Assembly (NCBI GenBank): GCA_900540475.1
Contig: UQGG01000017.1
Span: 62,001-126,000 of the forward strand
Direction of reading: 5' to 3'
DNA: 64,000 nucleotides
Source: an uncultured Robinsoniella sp.
Lineage (GTDB): Bacteria; Bacillota; Clostridia; Lachnospirales; Lachnospiraceae
The notes beneath the pieces are model-generated. The model had not been told where the DNA came from and did not search any database. It saw nothing but the letters and a program-made list of their open reading frames with translations. This document shows positions 1 through 8,733 of the stretch, piece by piece. Position 1 is the stretch's first letter, and each line of letters opens with the position of its first letter. The position numbers were made by a program, and so were the translations under genes.

Positions 1-2
1 TC

Positions 3-161
3 ATCATCCGCTATCCCAAATCAAAAGAAGACATCACCGGGTATGCATACGAGCCGTGGCACATACGCTATGTAACAAAACCTCTGGCCCATTATCTCAC
101 CATCACAGACCTTACCCTGGAAGAATACCATCAGCAGTCTATGAACATATGCTCCTGCTAA
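3..161 (+). CDS. D-alanyl-D-alanine carboxypeptidase, VanY family (C-terminal fragment, cut by window edge)
   Basis: Only the last 52 codons are inside the window, ending with TAA at 159-161. They contain GYAYEPWHIRYV, the C-terminal signature of VanY/DacB-type zinc D,D-carboxypeptidases, in which the His of the EPWHxRYV motif is a zinc ligand. Such enzymes trim the terminal D-alanine of peptidoglycan stem peptides outside the membrane. The upstream part, including any signal peptide and the other metal ligands, cannot be seen. The short tail after the motif is normal for the family. A dispersed repeat copy begins about 50 bases after the stop codon. Confidence 0.75.
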   Translation: MIRYPKSKEDITGYAYEPWHIRYVTKPLAHYLTITDLTLEEYHQQSMNICSC

Positions 162-210
162 CACTCATTTTTCCCAGAGAAAACAAGGCCGGATATGCCT
201 ACGAACCCAA

Positions 211-256
211 GAGCGTGATTGGAAATTGCTTTCTGCAAGCTATGCGTTCCGATTTC
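211..256 (+). repeat. Dispersed GAGCGTGTTT element, copy 1
   Basis: The stretch reads GAGCGTGATTGGAAATTGC and then TTTCTGCAAGCTATGCGTTCC. It nearly matches the copy at 54104-54150 (about 30 of 34 positions over the best part) and more loosely other copies in this window. It lies shortly downstream of the VanY-type gene, in the same orientation. No coding function is seen. Confidence 0.6.
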
Positions 257-360
257 CAAACAGGCTCTGACATATCTGGTCTTGTCCTGTAATCCCTGGC
301 ACTTCATTTACGATAACCGGATTACCGGGCCCCCATTAGAGGAATACCACAGGCATGTCT

Positions 361-909
361 CTATTGTTCCATTTGACGTCCCATGAATCCCGAAGCACAT
401 TTTGCTACAATCCGTTCCGTATCTCCCATTTTTCCCTTCTCATCTTTGCTGATGAGAATGACTGCCCCAATTGCATCTCCCTCGCAGAGGATGGGGCTGA
501 TCACCTGTGGAAGGTTCTCTTCCATATCCTCTCCGGTTATTTTTACATAATTTTTGTCATCACGGTTTGACAAAACATTTTCACGGTCATTGATGATTCG
601 TTCTAATGCTTTACTGATGGCTTTGCCAATCATATCTTTTTTTATTCCGCCTGCGGTGGCAATTACCTGATCACGATCCGTTATGCAGACTCCATGTCCT
701 GTACTGTATGCCAGTGATTCTGCATATTCTTTGGCAAATGCCCCCAATTCACCTATCGGGGAATATTTCTTCAATATAATTTCGCCTTCTCTATCGGTAA
801 AGATTTCAAGTGGATCGCCTTCTCTGATCCGAAGCGTCCTTCTAATTTCTTTTGGTATAACCACGCGACCCAGGTCGTCAATTCGCCTAACAATGCCTGT
901 AGCTTTCAT
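361..909 (-). CDS. spoVT: Stage V sporulation protein T (AbrB-family transcriptional regulator)
   Basis: The protein has 182 residues, the usual SpoVT length. Residues 1-50 are an AbrB/SpoVT swapped-hairpin DNA-binding domain starting MKATGIVRRIDDLGRVVIPK. The rest (about 55-180) is a GAF-like domain. In Bacillus SpoVT is a forespore regulator made under sigma-G that tunes late spore genes. The start is set by GGAGG seven bases before ATG 909. In Bacillus spoVT lies directly beside pth-mfd; here it is about 9 kb away with other genes and an IS between. Identification is firm; the regulon is inferred from the family only. Confidence 0.95.
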   Translation of the reverse strand: MKATGIVRRIDDLGRVVIPKEIRRTLRIREGDPLEIFTDREGEIILKKYSPIGELGAFAKEYAESLAYSTGHGVCITDRDQVIATAGGIKKDMIGKAISKALERIINDRENVLSNRDDKNYVKITGEDMEENLPQVISPILCEGDAIGAVILISKDEKGKMGDTERIVAKCASGFMGRQMEQ

Positions 910-910
910 A

Positions 911-991
911 AAATTAATTCCTCCATTTTATTTTCTCATGGTTCGTACTTTAGTACCCATGATCTATTATTTGTAAAATGGAGGAAATTAT
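911..991. repeat. Inverted repeat containing the spoVT ribosome-binding site
   Basis: The left arm (911-926) reads taattcctccatttta and the right arm (975-991) taaaatggaggaaatta, nearly perfect complements. Between them a second palindrome spans 936-962, with outer arms TCATGG/CCATGA and inner GTAC-TTTA-GTAC. The left arm includes the SD sequence of spoVT. The region could hold an operator or an mRNA fold; neither is shown. Confidence 0.5.
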
Positions 992-1024
992 GCTTAATTT
1001 TTCTTTATTTTGAAATTTTTATTT

Positions 1025-2254
1025 TTAAAGCAGAACGGTAAACCAGATGGACTTACCGCCTTCACAGTGTACTGAAATCTTTCCTTTATGGGTTTTTACA
1101 ATATTTCTTGCTATGGATAACCCTATTCCATAGCCTCCGGTATCCCGGCATCTGGAAGAATCTGCGCGGTAAAAACGGTCAAACAGCTTATTCAGATTAT
1201 CCCTTGGAAGATCCACTCCCGTATTATACACTTCCAGCCTGACTGCTTTGCCTGCGGTGGATAAAGAAACTTTAATCTGTCCCCCCGGTTCAGCATATTT
1301 TACAGCGTTATCCACCAGAATGGTGACCAGCTGGCGGATACTGCCCTCATCTCCGTGAAGAATCAGATTGGACTGGATATTCAGGTCAAAGCGCTTATTC
1401 TGCAGTTCTGCTACTGCTTCAAATGGTGCGGCAGCTTCCAGCACCACCTCACTCACCGGAAAATTTCCAAAAACCAGCTGGATATTTTCCTCATCCATCT
1501 TGGCAAGTGTCAGCAGATTCTTCACCAACTTATCCAGCCTTGCTGTCTGGCTTCTGATGCTGTCCACCCATTCATTTTTTCCGGTACTAAGTTCCAGCAC
1601 ATCCGCATCTGCGGAGATAATAGCCAGGGGCGTCTTAATCTCATGCCCCGCGTCGGTAATAAACTGCTTCTGCTTTTCCATATTTTCAATGACCGGCTGA
1701 ACTGCTTTTTTCGACAGCAGGAAAATCAGGATGAAGATCAGCAGCAGACAGGATATCGCGATTACAAATGATAAAACCGCAAACAGGGTGACCATCTGTA
1801 ACTGGGAGCGGCAGTCTACGAATACCGTCAGTGTTCCAAAGTCTTTCTCCACCACCATATATTTATAGATTCCATTAAATCCGCTGGTCTTCCCGTTCTC
1901 CAGCACCTTTTCCGTATATTCTTTTGCTTCCTCCTCGGAAATCGCAGCTACATGGCTGGTGTCTGCCTGCAGTACTTTGCCGTCCACTGCACATTCCACA
2001 ATGAAATAGCGTGTCTCATACTGGGTCTCTTCTGTCATCTCAAATCCGAATCCCACATTCAGCTTAGCAGATTTGTCCTTTTCATATTCCGGAAATCTCC
2101 CGTCATTTTCTGATAGAACATACAGGACTCCATCCAATTTCCGGTTCATCTGATAGATATTCGCTGCATTAATTACACCGATTAGCAGTATCATCACAAG
2201 AGCCACAGCGCCCATGGTAATCAATATAAATTTTTTTTGCAGCTTTTTAATCAT
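1025..2254 (-). CDS. Sensor histidine kinase
   Basis: The protein has 409 residues. A membrane helix lies at about residues 9-30, an extracellular sensor region at about 31-155 and a second helix at about 156-180. The dimerisation/phosphoacceptor box FITDAGHEIKTPL follows, with His204 as the predicted phosphorylation site. An HATPase_c domain has the N-box LVDNAVKY and the G1 box GGYGIGLSIA. It should autophosphorylate and pass phosphate to the regulator encoded just upstream (2408-3076). The start has AGGAGGT nine bases upstream. The sensor domain resembles no family I can name, so the signal is unknown. The 150-base gap to the regulator holds two tandem hairpins. Confidence 0.93.
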   Translation of the reverse strand: MIKKLQKKFILITMGAVALVMILLIGVINAANIYQMNRKLDGVLYVLSENDGRFPEYEKDKSAKLNVGFGFEMTEETQYETRYFIVECAVDGKVLQADTSHVAAISEEEAKEYTEKVLENGKTSGFNGIYKYMVVEKDFGTLTVFVDCRSQLQMVTLFAVLSFVIAISCLLLIFILIFLLSKKAVQPVIENMEKQKQFITDAGHEIKTPLAIISADADVLELSTGKNEWVDSIRSQTARLDKLVKNLLTLAKMDEENIQLVFGNFPVSEVVLEAAAPFEAVAELQNKRFDLNIQSNLILHGDEGSIRQLVTILVDNAVKYAEPGGQIKVSLSTAGKAVRLEVYNTGVDLPRDNLNKLFDRFYRADSSRCRDTGGYGIGLSIARNIVKTHKGKISVHCEGGKSIWFTVLL

Positions 2255-2264
2255 GTTTATACCT

Positions 2265-2410
2265 CCTGCATAACGCAGACGAGTCTGCGGTACTGCACCA
2301 ATAGTAAGTTTGAAACGATTTTTGTTTCAAACTTATACCCCTTGCATACCGCAGACGGGTCTGCGGTACTGCTTCAATAGAAAGTATGGAACGCTTTTGT
2401 TCCAAACTTA
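2265..2410 (-). repeat. Tandemly duplicated double-hairpin element between response regulator and kinase
   Basis: Two units of about 70 bases, 2265-2336 and 2341-2410, align over their whole length. Each has a GCAGACGAGTCTGC or GCAGACGGGTCTGC palindrome, TACTGC, then a second hairpin (aagtttgaaac / gtttcaaactt in unit 1, aagtatggaac / gttccaaactt in unit 2). Unit 2 runs into the stop codon of the response regulator. A related single hairpin lies at about 63908-63932. The placement between two co-directional genes suggests an effect on mRNA processing or read-through, but this is inference. Confidence 0.7.
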
Positions 2411-3076
2411 TTCCTCCAGTGTATAGCCTACGCCTCTTGCCGCCTTAATTTCCACATTGGCATTGAGTGCAGCCAGTTTCTTGCGCAGGTAGGATATGTA
2501 CACCCAGACCACATTCATCTCTGATTCCGAGTCATATCCCCAAATCCGTTCCATAAACTGTTCCGTAGAAATTAACCTCTTTGGATTATTCATCAGAATC
2601 TCCATCATCTGAAACTCTTTATTTCCCAGACGAAAGGATGCATTCTTGCCAGACAGTTCATAGTTCGCTTTATTTAATGTTATATTTCCAATTGTAATCG
2701 TACTTGGTGTAAATTCTGACTGCCGCCTCATCATGGCACGTACCCTGGCAAGCAGTTCTCCCATAGCAAATGGCTTGGTCAGATAGTCATCCGCCCCCAG
2801 ATCCAGTCCGGCTATACGGTCCTGGATTTCTGATTTTGCCGTAAGCAGCAGCACCGGAGTCGCAATTCCTCTTTTCCGGAGTTCTTCCAGTACCTGCAGA
2901 CCGTTCATTTTCGGCATCATAATATCCAGGATAATTCCATCATAGTTTTGCGCAAATCCGTAATCTAATGCATCTGCCCCATCATATACCGCATCGACCG
3001 AATAATTATTGTGTTTTAAGATAGCGACCAGCGCCTTTGATAAATCTATTTCATCTTCCGCCAGCAAAATTCTCAT
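2408..3076 (-). CDS. Response regulator, OmpR/PhoB family
   Basis: The protein has 222 residues, typical for the family. The receiver domain (1-118) has the acidic pair E7/D8, the phosphoacceptor D51 in IILDIMMP, and the conserved K in YLTKPF. The DNA-binding winged helix (about 125-222) ends in YISYLRKKL...ARGVGYTL, standard for OmpR/PhoB. It is the first gene of a pair with the histidine kinase. GGAGG eight bases before ATG 3076 fixes the start. The targets are not visible in the sequence. Confidence 0.95.
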   Translation of the reverse strand: MRILLAEDEIDLSKALVAILKHNNYSVDAVYDGADALDYGFAQNYDGIILDIMMPKMNGLQVLEELRKRGIATPVLLLTAKSEIQDRIAGLDLGADDYLTKPFAMGELLARVRAMMRRQSEFTPSTITIGNITLNKANYELSGKNASFRLGNKEFQMMEILMNNPKRLISTEQFMERIWGYDSESEMNVVWVYISYLRKKLAALNANVEIKAARGVGYTLEE

Positions 3077-3196
3077 GTATCCGCCTCCGTTTTTCCTTAA
3101 GTTGGTTTTCTATTTCTCCACTACTATACACCCTTTCTATGTATAATTTGTGTATCCGGGCTTTTTTCTGACATCTGTACACCGGGTGGCACTAAT

Positions 3197-3844
3197 TCAG
3201 AGAATTTCATCATCCTCAATCATATCCCGAATTGTCTGCAGATTCAGGTCAGCCGATGCGATCTCATCTGCACAGCGTTTTAATTCCCCTACAATCATTT
3301 CCTGGTTGGCAATACTTTTCTTATATTTCAGCTGATGTTCCAGGCTTGCCCAGCAGTCCATTGCAATGGTCCGTATCTGTATTTCACAAAATACCCTGCA
3401 GATTCCATCTCCCAGATGAATGGGCACTTCTGCGATCATATGATAACTGCGGTAGCCATTGGGCTTTGGATTGTGGATGTAGTCCTTTTCTTCCAATACC
3501 CGGATATCAGACTGCTTATGCAGCATCTTAGCCACAAAATACACATCGTCCACGAAGGCACAGATGACCCTGATTCCAGCGGCATCATATACTTTTGTCA
3601 TAGCATTATCCCTTGTCGGTTCCAGACCGTGGCGCAATAGCTTTTCCTTCATGCTGCCAGGCGATTTGATCCTGGATTTACAGTATTCAATCGGATCCCG
3701 GTAATGATGGGCTTTTCGGTATTTTCGTATAATATCCAGTCTTGACGTGAGCTCTATGACCGCACCTTCCAGCAGTACCAGTGACTCCTGGTAAAAATCA
3801 CAATCCTGTGAAACCGCATTTTCATCTATTCCATTTCCAAACAT
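3197..3844 (-). CDS. GTP pyrophosphokinase family protein (small alarmone synthetase)
   Basis: The protein has 215 residues, the size of single-domain (p)ppGpp synthetases such as Bacillus YjbM/YwaC. It has the RelA/SpoT synthetase core: KVYDAAGIRVIC, then HNPKPNGYRSYH (G-loop region), then EIQIRTIAMDCWASLEHQL. No hydrolase, TGS or ACT domain is present. Family enzymes transfer pyrophosphate from ATP to GDP or GTP and signal cell stress. ATG 3844 is preceded by GGGGGT, so I prefer it to the upstream in-frame TTG at 3859. The gene is monocistronic, upstream of the two-component pair on the same strand. Confidence 0.92.
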   Translation of the reverse strand: MFGNGIDENAVSQDCDFYQESLVLLEGAVIELTSRLDIIRKYRKAHHYRDPIEYCKSRIKSPGSMKEKLLRHGLEPTRDNAMTKVYDAAGIRVICAFVDDVYFVAKMLHKQSDIRVLEEKDYIHNPKPNGYRSYHMIAEVPIHLGDGICRVFCEIQIRTIAMDCWASLEHQLKYKKSIANQEMIVGELKRCADEIASADLNLQTIRDMIEDDEIL

Positions 3845-3965
3845 GTACGTTACCCCCAATTTAATATTTTCATAGAGGATTATAACTGACCAACCTTAAA
3901 ATAACTTTAAAGAACCCAATTTATCTCCATTTCCTGCACAAATTCTAAAAGCCCACATATATGTA

Positions 3966-3995
3966 TTGTCAAATGTGTAAGTAAGGTGATAAAAT
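3966..3995 (+). promoter_or_regulatory. Predicted sigma-A promoter for the CmpB-like gene
   Basis: TTGTCA at 3966-3971 and TAAAAT at 3990-3995 are 18 bases apart and end about 40 bases before ATG 4038. Confidence 0.5.
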
Positions 3996-4037
3996 ATATT
4001 TACAAAACATCACTGCAACTTACAAAGGAGAAACAAA

Positions 4038-4685
4038 ATGGCAAATGCTGTAACGGATTCTATTGATTCCTTTTTCGAGGAACATCATATAGAACCGCCG
4101 CGCTTTGATTACAATATGAAATACGGCCCCACCACACTGATCCTTTTATTTTTCAGCTTTTCTTTTATCGGCTGGATATGGGAAGTGGGGCTTCACATCG
4201 CACAGGCAGGCGAGTTTGTAAATCGGGGCGTACTGTTTGGTCCCTGGCTTCCAATCTACGGCAGCGGCGGCGTTATGATACTGCTTCTGCTGCGCCGGTT
4301 CTTCCACCGCCCTGTCCTCACCTTCTTTTTAAATATGTTTCTGTGTTCGGGAATCGAGTATTTTACCAGTTGGTTCCTGGAAACGACCAAGGGCATACGC
4401 TGGTGGGATTACAGCGGTTATTTTTTGAATATAAACGGGAGGATCTGCCTGGAGGGTTCCGTTGTCTTCGGACTTGGGGGATGTGCCATTATCTATTTTC
4501 TGGCTCCTTTCCTGGGGAATCTGTATAAGCGCATAAAACCATTCTTAAAAATACTGATCTGTATTATTTTCATCTTATTTTTCAGTCTGGATACCGCTCA
4601 TTCTATGATACATCCCAATACCGGTGAGGGGATAACGGATGAGGTCAAAGACCGTGAACTTCCTCCGGTAAAGCCCAGACATTAA
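4038..4685 (+). CDS. Putative ABC-transporter permease, CmpB/PF06541-type membrane protein
   Basis: The protein has 215 residues with about five hydrophobic segments (roughly 30-50, 70-88, 95-112, 140-160, 168-185). The pattern FIGWIWEV...NRGVLFGPWLPIYG...GIEYFTSWFLE...WWDYS...NGRICLEGS is the signature of the PF06541 family. That family is annotated as a type-IV ABC permease, but its biochemical function is unknown. No ATPase gene is adjacent, so a stand-alone membrane role is possible. AAAGGAG nine bases upstream supports the start, and a strong terminator follows at once. Confidence 0.85.
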   Translation: MANAVTDSIDSFFEEHHIEPPRFDYNMKYGPTTLILLFFSFSFIGWIWEVGLHIAQAGEFVNRGVLFGPWLPIYGSGGVMILLLLRRFFHRPVLTFFLNMFLCSGIEYFTSWFLETTKGIRWWDYSGYFLNINGRICLEGSVVFGLGGCAIIYFLAPFLGNLYKRIKPFLKILICIIFILFFSLDTAHSMIHPNTGEGITDEVKDRELPPVKPRH

Positions 4686-4722
4686 AAGGCGACAGGACTA
4701 TATAGCCCAATCGCCTTTTTTC
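4684..4722 (+). terminator. Rho-independent terminator after the CmpB-like gene
   Basis: AAAAGGCGA (4684-4692) pairs with TCGCCTTTT (4711-4719) and is followed by a T run. The stem begins at the stop codon of the CmpB-like gene. Confidence 0.85.
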
Positions 4723-4779
4723 TTTCATCCAAAGCCGTATCATTTCATCATTTAAAATGCATGATTATATAAAAAAGTA

Positions 4780-5664
4780 TCATGCCGGATTTTCTGCACC
4801 GTCATTTCTCAGCGCCACATAAAGTTCTGCCATAGTGGCACCTTTGTATCCATTGGTAAAAAATATGGATAAAAGCCCAAACGTAACAGCGGACAGCAGC
4901 TCCCATCCTAAAAACGAAAATTCCATTACAAAAGTACGCCACTTCTGCCCTTTCATCATTTGCCTGGACAGCCGAAATGCTTCCCTGCGGTCTATTTGCG
5001 GATTTTCAGCCAGAATATATGGAATCATCAGATATTCATAATACTTGATAATCCCTCCTACAATGGTTAAGAACCACAAACCGGTAAATAAAGACCGGAA
5101 TAACATGACCTTGACTGCATTCCAGAACCTTCCCCTGCGAAACAAAAATGTAATCCTTCCGATTCTGGTCCCCGGCTCCAGTCTGCTCTCCAGGAAGAAA
5201 CGCTTTCCTCCAACCAGCAGTACATTTGTTACCAGCAGTGTAAACGCAAGCTCTCCTCCTGCTGCAATCAGAATCAGCAGCATCTCCAATACCGGATACC
5301 GTTCAAACAGACCGCTGTCTGCACGTACCACCTTAAACACAAATGATACCGGCGCGGTAAAAGTGTTAAAGGACGAAGATAAAAATTCATCAATCTTCGG
5401 GTCAAACAGCGGCTGTTTGCTCTCTTCTCCCCGGATAAGCCTGCGCAGAGTCTCCCAGTTATCAACCCTGTTCTCCGGTTTGACAACCTCCACTTCGTTT
5501 ATCTGCCTGTCCTCTTCCCGCTGGCTGTACTTGTGGATAGCCGTGGCAGATGAGCTGTATTCCGCTCCCAGGAAGGCAAGAATAAAACAGACCGCTACCG
5601 CAGCCCAGTAATTCCTTTTCAGCACCTTTTTCCCTTTTTTCTTAAGTTCTTGACGCTTCCACAT
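4780..5664 (-). CDS. DUF975 family integral membrane protein
   Basis: The protein has 294 residues. It begins MWKRQELKKKGKKVLKRNYW, the usual N-terminus of DUF975 proteins. Hydrophobic segments lie near 20-37, 125-150 and 190-215, with more at the C-terminus. The diagnostic block IPYILAENPQIDRREAF...MMKGQKW...FLGWELLS is present. The function of the family is unknown. The start at ATG 5664 is chosen because GGGTGGA lies at good distance; an in-frame ATG at 5682 has no ribosome site. The region of about residues 40-105 is polar and lengthens the protein. Confidence 0.85.
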   Translation of the reverse strand: MWKRQELKKKGKKVLKRNYWAAVAVCFILAFLGAEYSSSATAIHKYSQREEDRQINEVEVVKPENRVDNWETLRRLIRGEESKQPLFDPKIDEFLSSSFNTFTAPVSFVFKVVRADSGLFERYPVLEMLLILIAAGGELAFTLLVTNVLLVGGKRFFLESRLEPGTRIGRITFLFRRGRFWNAVKVMLFRSLFTGLWFLTIVGGIIKYYEYLMIPYILAENPQIDRREAFRLSRQMMKGQKWRTFVMEFSFLGWELLSAVTFGLLSIFFTNGYKGATMAELYVALRNDGAENPA

Positions 5665-5813
5665 ATATTTAATTCCACCCATCTGTAATCATTCTGTCGG
5701 TTATATTTTTTATTATAAAACAACTTTTCCCACTTCGCAACTTAAACCCCGTGCTTTTTTTTCGATTCTGTGTTACAATTTTTCAAACAAAACAGAAAAG
5801 AGGCTTGAGTATT

Positions 5814-7010
5814 ATGATTGCACTATTCTTATCACCAGTTTATCTCCTGGTGAACTTCTATATTCTTCGATGGATATTGAAATGGATGGGGGCATGTACC
5901 CATTATTTTAAGAAAAAATGGTTTCGGGTCGTATTCATTGCAGCTTATGCTTTTGTATCTACCTCCCTGTTAACTGCTTTTCTGATCAAAGAACCCGTTA
6001 TCATCCACCGGTTTTTAAAAACGGTAAGTAATCTTTATCTTGGAACCTTTCTATATATCCTGCTCACCGTAGCTGTGGTGGATCTGGTCCGTATTATCAT
6101 GCGCCATTTAAAATGTGTAAACCAGGACAAACTGCGTTCCCGAAGAACTTTCGTCCTGACCGGTACCATCTGCGCCGTGGTCATTATCTCACTGAGTGTC
6201 TATGGCTCCCTCCATGCGAGGCATATCTATAAAACCAGCTATGAAGTCACGGTAGATAAATCCGGCGGCTCTGATCAGTCCCTGAAGATCGCCCTGGTAG
6301 CGGACATGCACCTTGGCTATAGTATCGGCAGCTGGCATATGAAACAGATGGTAGACAAAATTAATGCCATGGAACCGGATATCGTGTGTATTGCGGGGGA
6401 TATCTTCGATAATGAATTCGAAGCGATTAAAAATCCCGATGAAATTGCCCGGACTCTGAGCCAGATCAAAAGCAAATACGGTGTTTATGCATGTTGGGGG
6501 AATCACGATATTGAAGAACCCATCCTTGCCGGATTTACCTTTGGCTCTCAAAAAAAGATTGGTGCGGATACCCAGATGGTGGATTTCTTAAAAGCATCCG
6601 GCATTACTCTGCTGACAGATCAGACTGTTCTGATCAATGATAATTTTTACCTCACCGGAAGAGAGGATTATTCCGTTACCAAAAAGGATAAAGAAACAAG
6701 GAAAACCCCTTCCCAGTTAACCGAAGAGTTAGACAAATCGAAACCGGTCATATTTATTGACCATCAGCCAAAAGCCCTCCAGGAAGCAGCCGATGCGGGA
6801 GTTGACCTGTACCTCTGCGGTCACACTCATGACGGCCAGATGTTCCCGGGCAATCTTACAATTGGCCTGTTGTGGGAAAATCCATACGGGTACCTGAAGA
6901 AGGACAACATGCACAATATCGTCACTTCTGGCGTAGGCGTCTGGGGACCGAATATGCGTGTGGGAACCAAAAGTGAAGTAGTGGAGATCAATGTGTCTTT
7001 TGACAAATAA
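5814..7010 (+). CDS. Membrane-anchored metallophosphoesterase (YkuE/YaeI-like)
   Basis: The protein has 398 residues. N-terminal hydrophobic segments (about 1-20, 42-60, 75-95, 118-138) anchor a calcineurin-type phosphoesterase domain (about 155-395). All metal-binding blocks are present in order: VADMHLG, AGDIFDNE, WGNHDIEE and LCGHTHDGQMFPG. Related proteins hydrolyse phosphodiesters, for example UDP-diacylglucosamine-type lipids, but the substrate here cannot be read. ATG 5814 is preceded by AAGAGG; an in-frame upstream start at 5751 lacks a ribosome site. The downstream neighbour is the IS256-family element. Confidence 0.9.
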   Translation: MIALFLSPVYLLVNFYILRWILKWMGACTHYFKKKWFRVVFIAAYAFVSTSLLTAFLIKEPVIIHRFLKTVSNLYLGTFLYILLTVAVVDLVRIIMRHLKCVNQDKLRSRRTFVLTGTICAVVIISLSVYGSLHARHIYKTSYEVTVDKSGGSDQSLKIALVADMHLGYSIGSWHMKQMVDKINAMEPDIVCIAGDIFDNEFEAIKNPDEIARTLSQIKSKYGVYACWGNHDIEEPILAGFTFGSQKKIGADTQMVDFLKASGITLLTDQTVLINDNFYLTGREDYSVTKKDKETRKTPSQLTEELDKSKPVIFIDHQPKALQEAADAGVDLYLCGHTHDGQMFPGNLTIGLLWENPYGYLKKDNMHNIVTSGVGVWGPNMRVGTKSEVVEINVSFDK

Positions 7011-7043
7011 ACTCCGGCAGAAGATCTGCTTTTCACAAAAAAA

Positions 7044-8450
7044 GGTAATGTAAATTAATTTGTGTCTTTGGTAAAAAATGGCTCCTTTTTGGTAAGAATT
7101 ATGATATGACAATTCTTTTTGAAAAGGAGTATTTTTATGCCAGTTGCAAAGGAACAAATCCGACAAATTATTTCAGAAAACAACATCAACAACGTCGCGG
7201 ATGTCTATACTCTCTTGAAAGACAGTTTCAAGGATATTCTTCAGGAGCTTATGGAAGCGGAGATGAATGCTGCTCTTGGGTATGAAAAAAATCAAAAGGG
7301 TAATCTGCCCACCGATAACAAGAGAAATGGACACTCTACGAAAACTCTCAAAAGCCAGTATGGGGAATTTCAGGTAGAAATTCCCAGAGACCGGAATGGT
7401 GAATTCGAACCGAAACTCATTCCTAAATATCAGCGTGATATCTCAGGTATTGAGGAAAAGGTGATCTCCCTTTATGGCCGTGGAATGAGCACAAGGGATA
7501 TCCATGACCAGCTACAAGACCTCTATGGCATTGAGATATCGGCAGAGATGGTCAGTAAGATAACCGATAAGATTCTTCCAGCGGTCAAAGAATGGCAGGC
7601 ACGCCCGCTAAACCCTGTCTACCCTTTTGTCTTCATGGACTGCATCCATTACAAAGTACGGGAGGACGGAAGGATTCTCAGCCGTGCCGCATATGTAGTG
7701 CTGGGTGTGACGGTGGAGGGTTACAAAGACATCCTGAGCATTACTGTGGGGGCAAATGAGACCAGCAAGTTTTGGCTGGGGATGCTCAATGACCTAAGAA
7801 ACCGTGGTGTGAAAGAGGTACTGTTCTTCTGTGTAGATGGGCTCCCGGGCTTTAAAGATGCAATTCAGGCTGTTTATCCGCAGGCTGAGATACAGCGGTG
7901 TGTCATCCATATGCTGCGTAACTCTTTTAAATATGTGAATTACAATGACCTGAAGAAGTTCTCCTCTGATTTCAAGGCGGTATACAATGCCCCGAATGAG
8001 ACCGCCGCACTTTCGGAGTTGGAAAATATAAAAGAGAAGTGGGGAAAGAAATATCCCTATGCGATCAGTAATTGGGAAAACAACTGGGAGGATGTCAGCT
8101 CCTTCTTTCAGTTCTCTGGAGATATCCGGCGTATCATGTACACGACAAATATCATAGAAGGACTGAACCGGCAATACCGGAAAGTGACAAAGACAAAAAG
8201 TGTATTTCCAAGTGATGTTTCACTGGAAAAAATGCTGTATCTGGCAAGTGAAAATGTCATAAAGAAATGGACCCAGAGATACCGTAACTGGGATCAGGTA
8301 CTGAACCAGCTGATTGTACTTTACGGTGAAAGGCTTACTCAGTATCTCTAAAAAAAGAGCCGGAGCGGCAGATTGATTTGGACTGACCGTTCCGACCTTA
8401 TTCTTTCGGCATTAGTATTATTACCAGAAATGTCCAAACTTATTCCAGAG
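7044..8450 (+). mobile_element. IS256-family insertion sequence (ends approximate)
   Basis: One intact transposase gene is flanked by imperfect inverted ends. The left end near 7055-7073 (AATTTGTGTCTTTGGTAA) resembles the complement of the right end near 8421-8441 (AAGTTTGGACATTTCTGGTAA). The exact tips and the target duplication could not be fixed; no clear 8-9 bp duplication was seen. The element lies between the metallophosphoesterase and prsA-like genes. Confidence 0.6.
7137..8351 (+). CDS. IS256-family (Mutator-type) DDE transposase
   Basis: The protein has 404 residues, full length for the family. The catalytic acids appear in FVFMDCIHYKV (first D), FFCVDGLPGF (second D) and TTNIIEGLNRQYRK (E). 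The hallmark C-x2-H motif, CVIHMLRNS, follows the second Asp. The start is ATG 7137 with AAAAGGAG eight bases upstream; a longer frame from TTG 7119 is unlikely. No frameshift or internal stop is seen, so the element may be active. The codons look like those of the neighbours, so transfer is supported only by the gene being a transposase. Confidence 0.96.
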   Translation: MPVAKEQIRQIISENNINNVADVYTLLKDSFKDILQELMEAEMNAALGYEKNQKGNLPTDNKRNGHSTKTLKSQYGEFQVEIPRDRNGEFEPKLIPKYQRDISGIEEKVISLYGRGMSTRDIHDQLQDLYGIEISAEMVSKITDKILPAVKEWQARPLNPVYPFVFMDCIHYKVREDGRILSRAAYVVLGVTVEGYKDILSITVGANETSKFWLGMLNDLRNRGVKEVLFFCVDGLPGFKDAIQAVYPQAEIQRCVIHMLRNSFKYVNYNDLKKFSSDFKAVYNAPNETAALSELENIKEKWGKKYPYAISNWENNWEDVSSFFQFSGDIRRIMYTTNIIEGLNRQYRKVTKTKSVFPSDVSLEKMLYLASENVIKKWTQRYRNWDQVLNQLIVLYGERLTQYL

Positions 8451-8733
8451 GTTGGGTGTGGGCGGCGCCCGCATTTTAAGTAATTCAAACTAATGTCTTA
8501 ATTGTAATGCCAAAAAATAGAAAAAAAGTATAAACAGAACAAATCTGGTAATACTATAATTAGAAAAGAAATTCGACACCATTATGAAACCGTTATCGAC
8601 AAGAATCTTATACATATCCAATTCTTATCAGGAAAAATCATTTTCTATAGACACAGAAATTTTTACACCCTCCAAAAAAAGAAGCGTCAACTTAGCTGGC
8701 GCTTCTTTTTTAATACCGTATCACTCTATTTAC
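8352..8733. other. Intergenic region: right end of the IS, then unassigned DNA
   Basis: 8352-8450 holds the right part of the IS, including the imperfect stem GGAGCGG / CCGTTCC at 8362-8392. 8450-8670 holds a GGGCGGCGCCC palindrome near 8460 and AT-rich DNA without a convincing gene; an open frame at 8584-9174 is a shadow of the prsA-like gene. The terminator of that gene follows. Confidence 0.5.
8674..8712 (-). terminator. Terminator of the PrsA-like gene
   Basis: Arms AAAAAAGAAGCG and CGCTTCTTTTTT flank TCAACTTAGCTGG. It reads as a Rho-independent terminator on the minus strand and probably on the plus strand as well. Confidence 0.85.

Noticed and set aside
7031..8460. Exact target-site duplication for the IS256 element
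   Set aside because: No matching 8-9 bp direct repeat was found at plausible tips.
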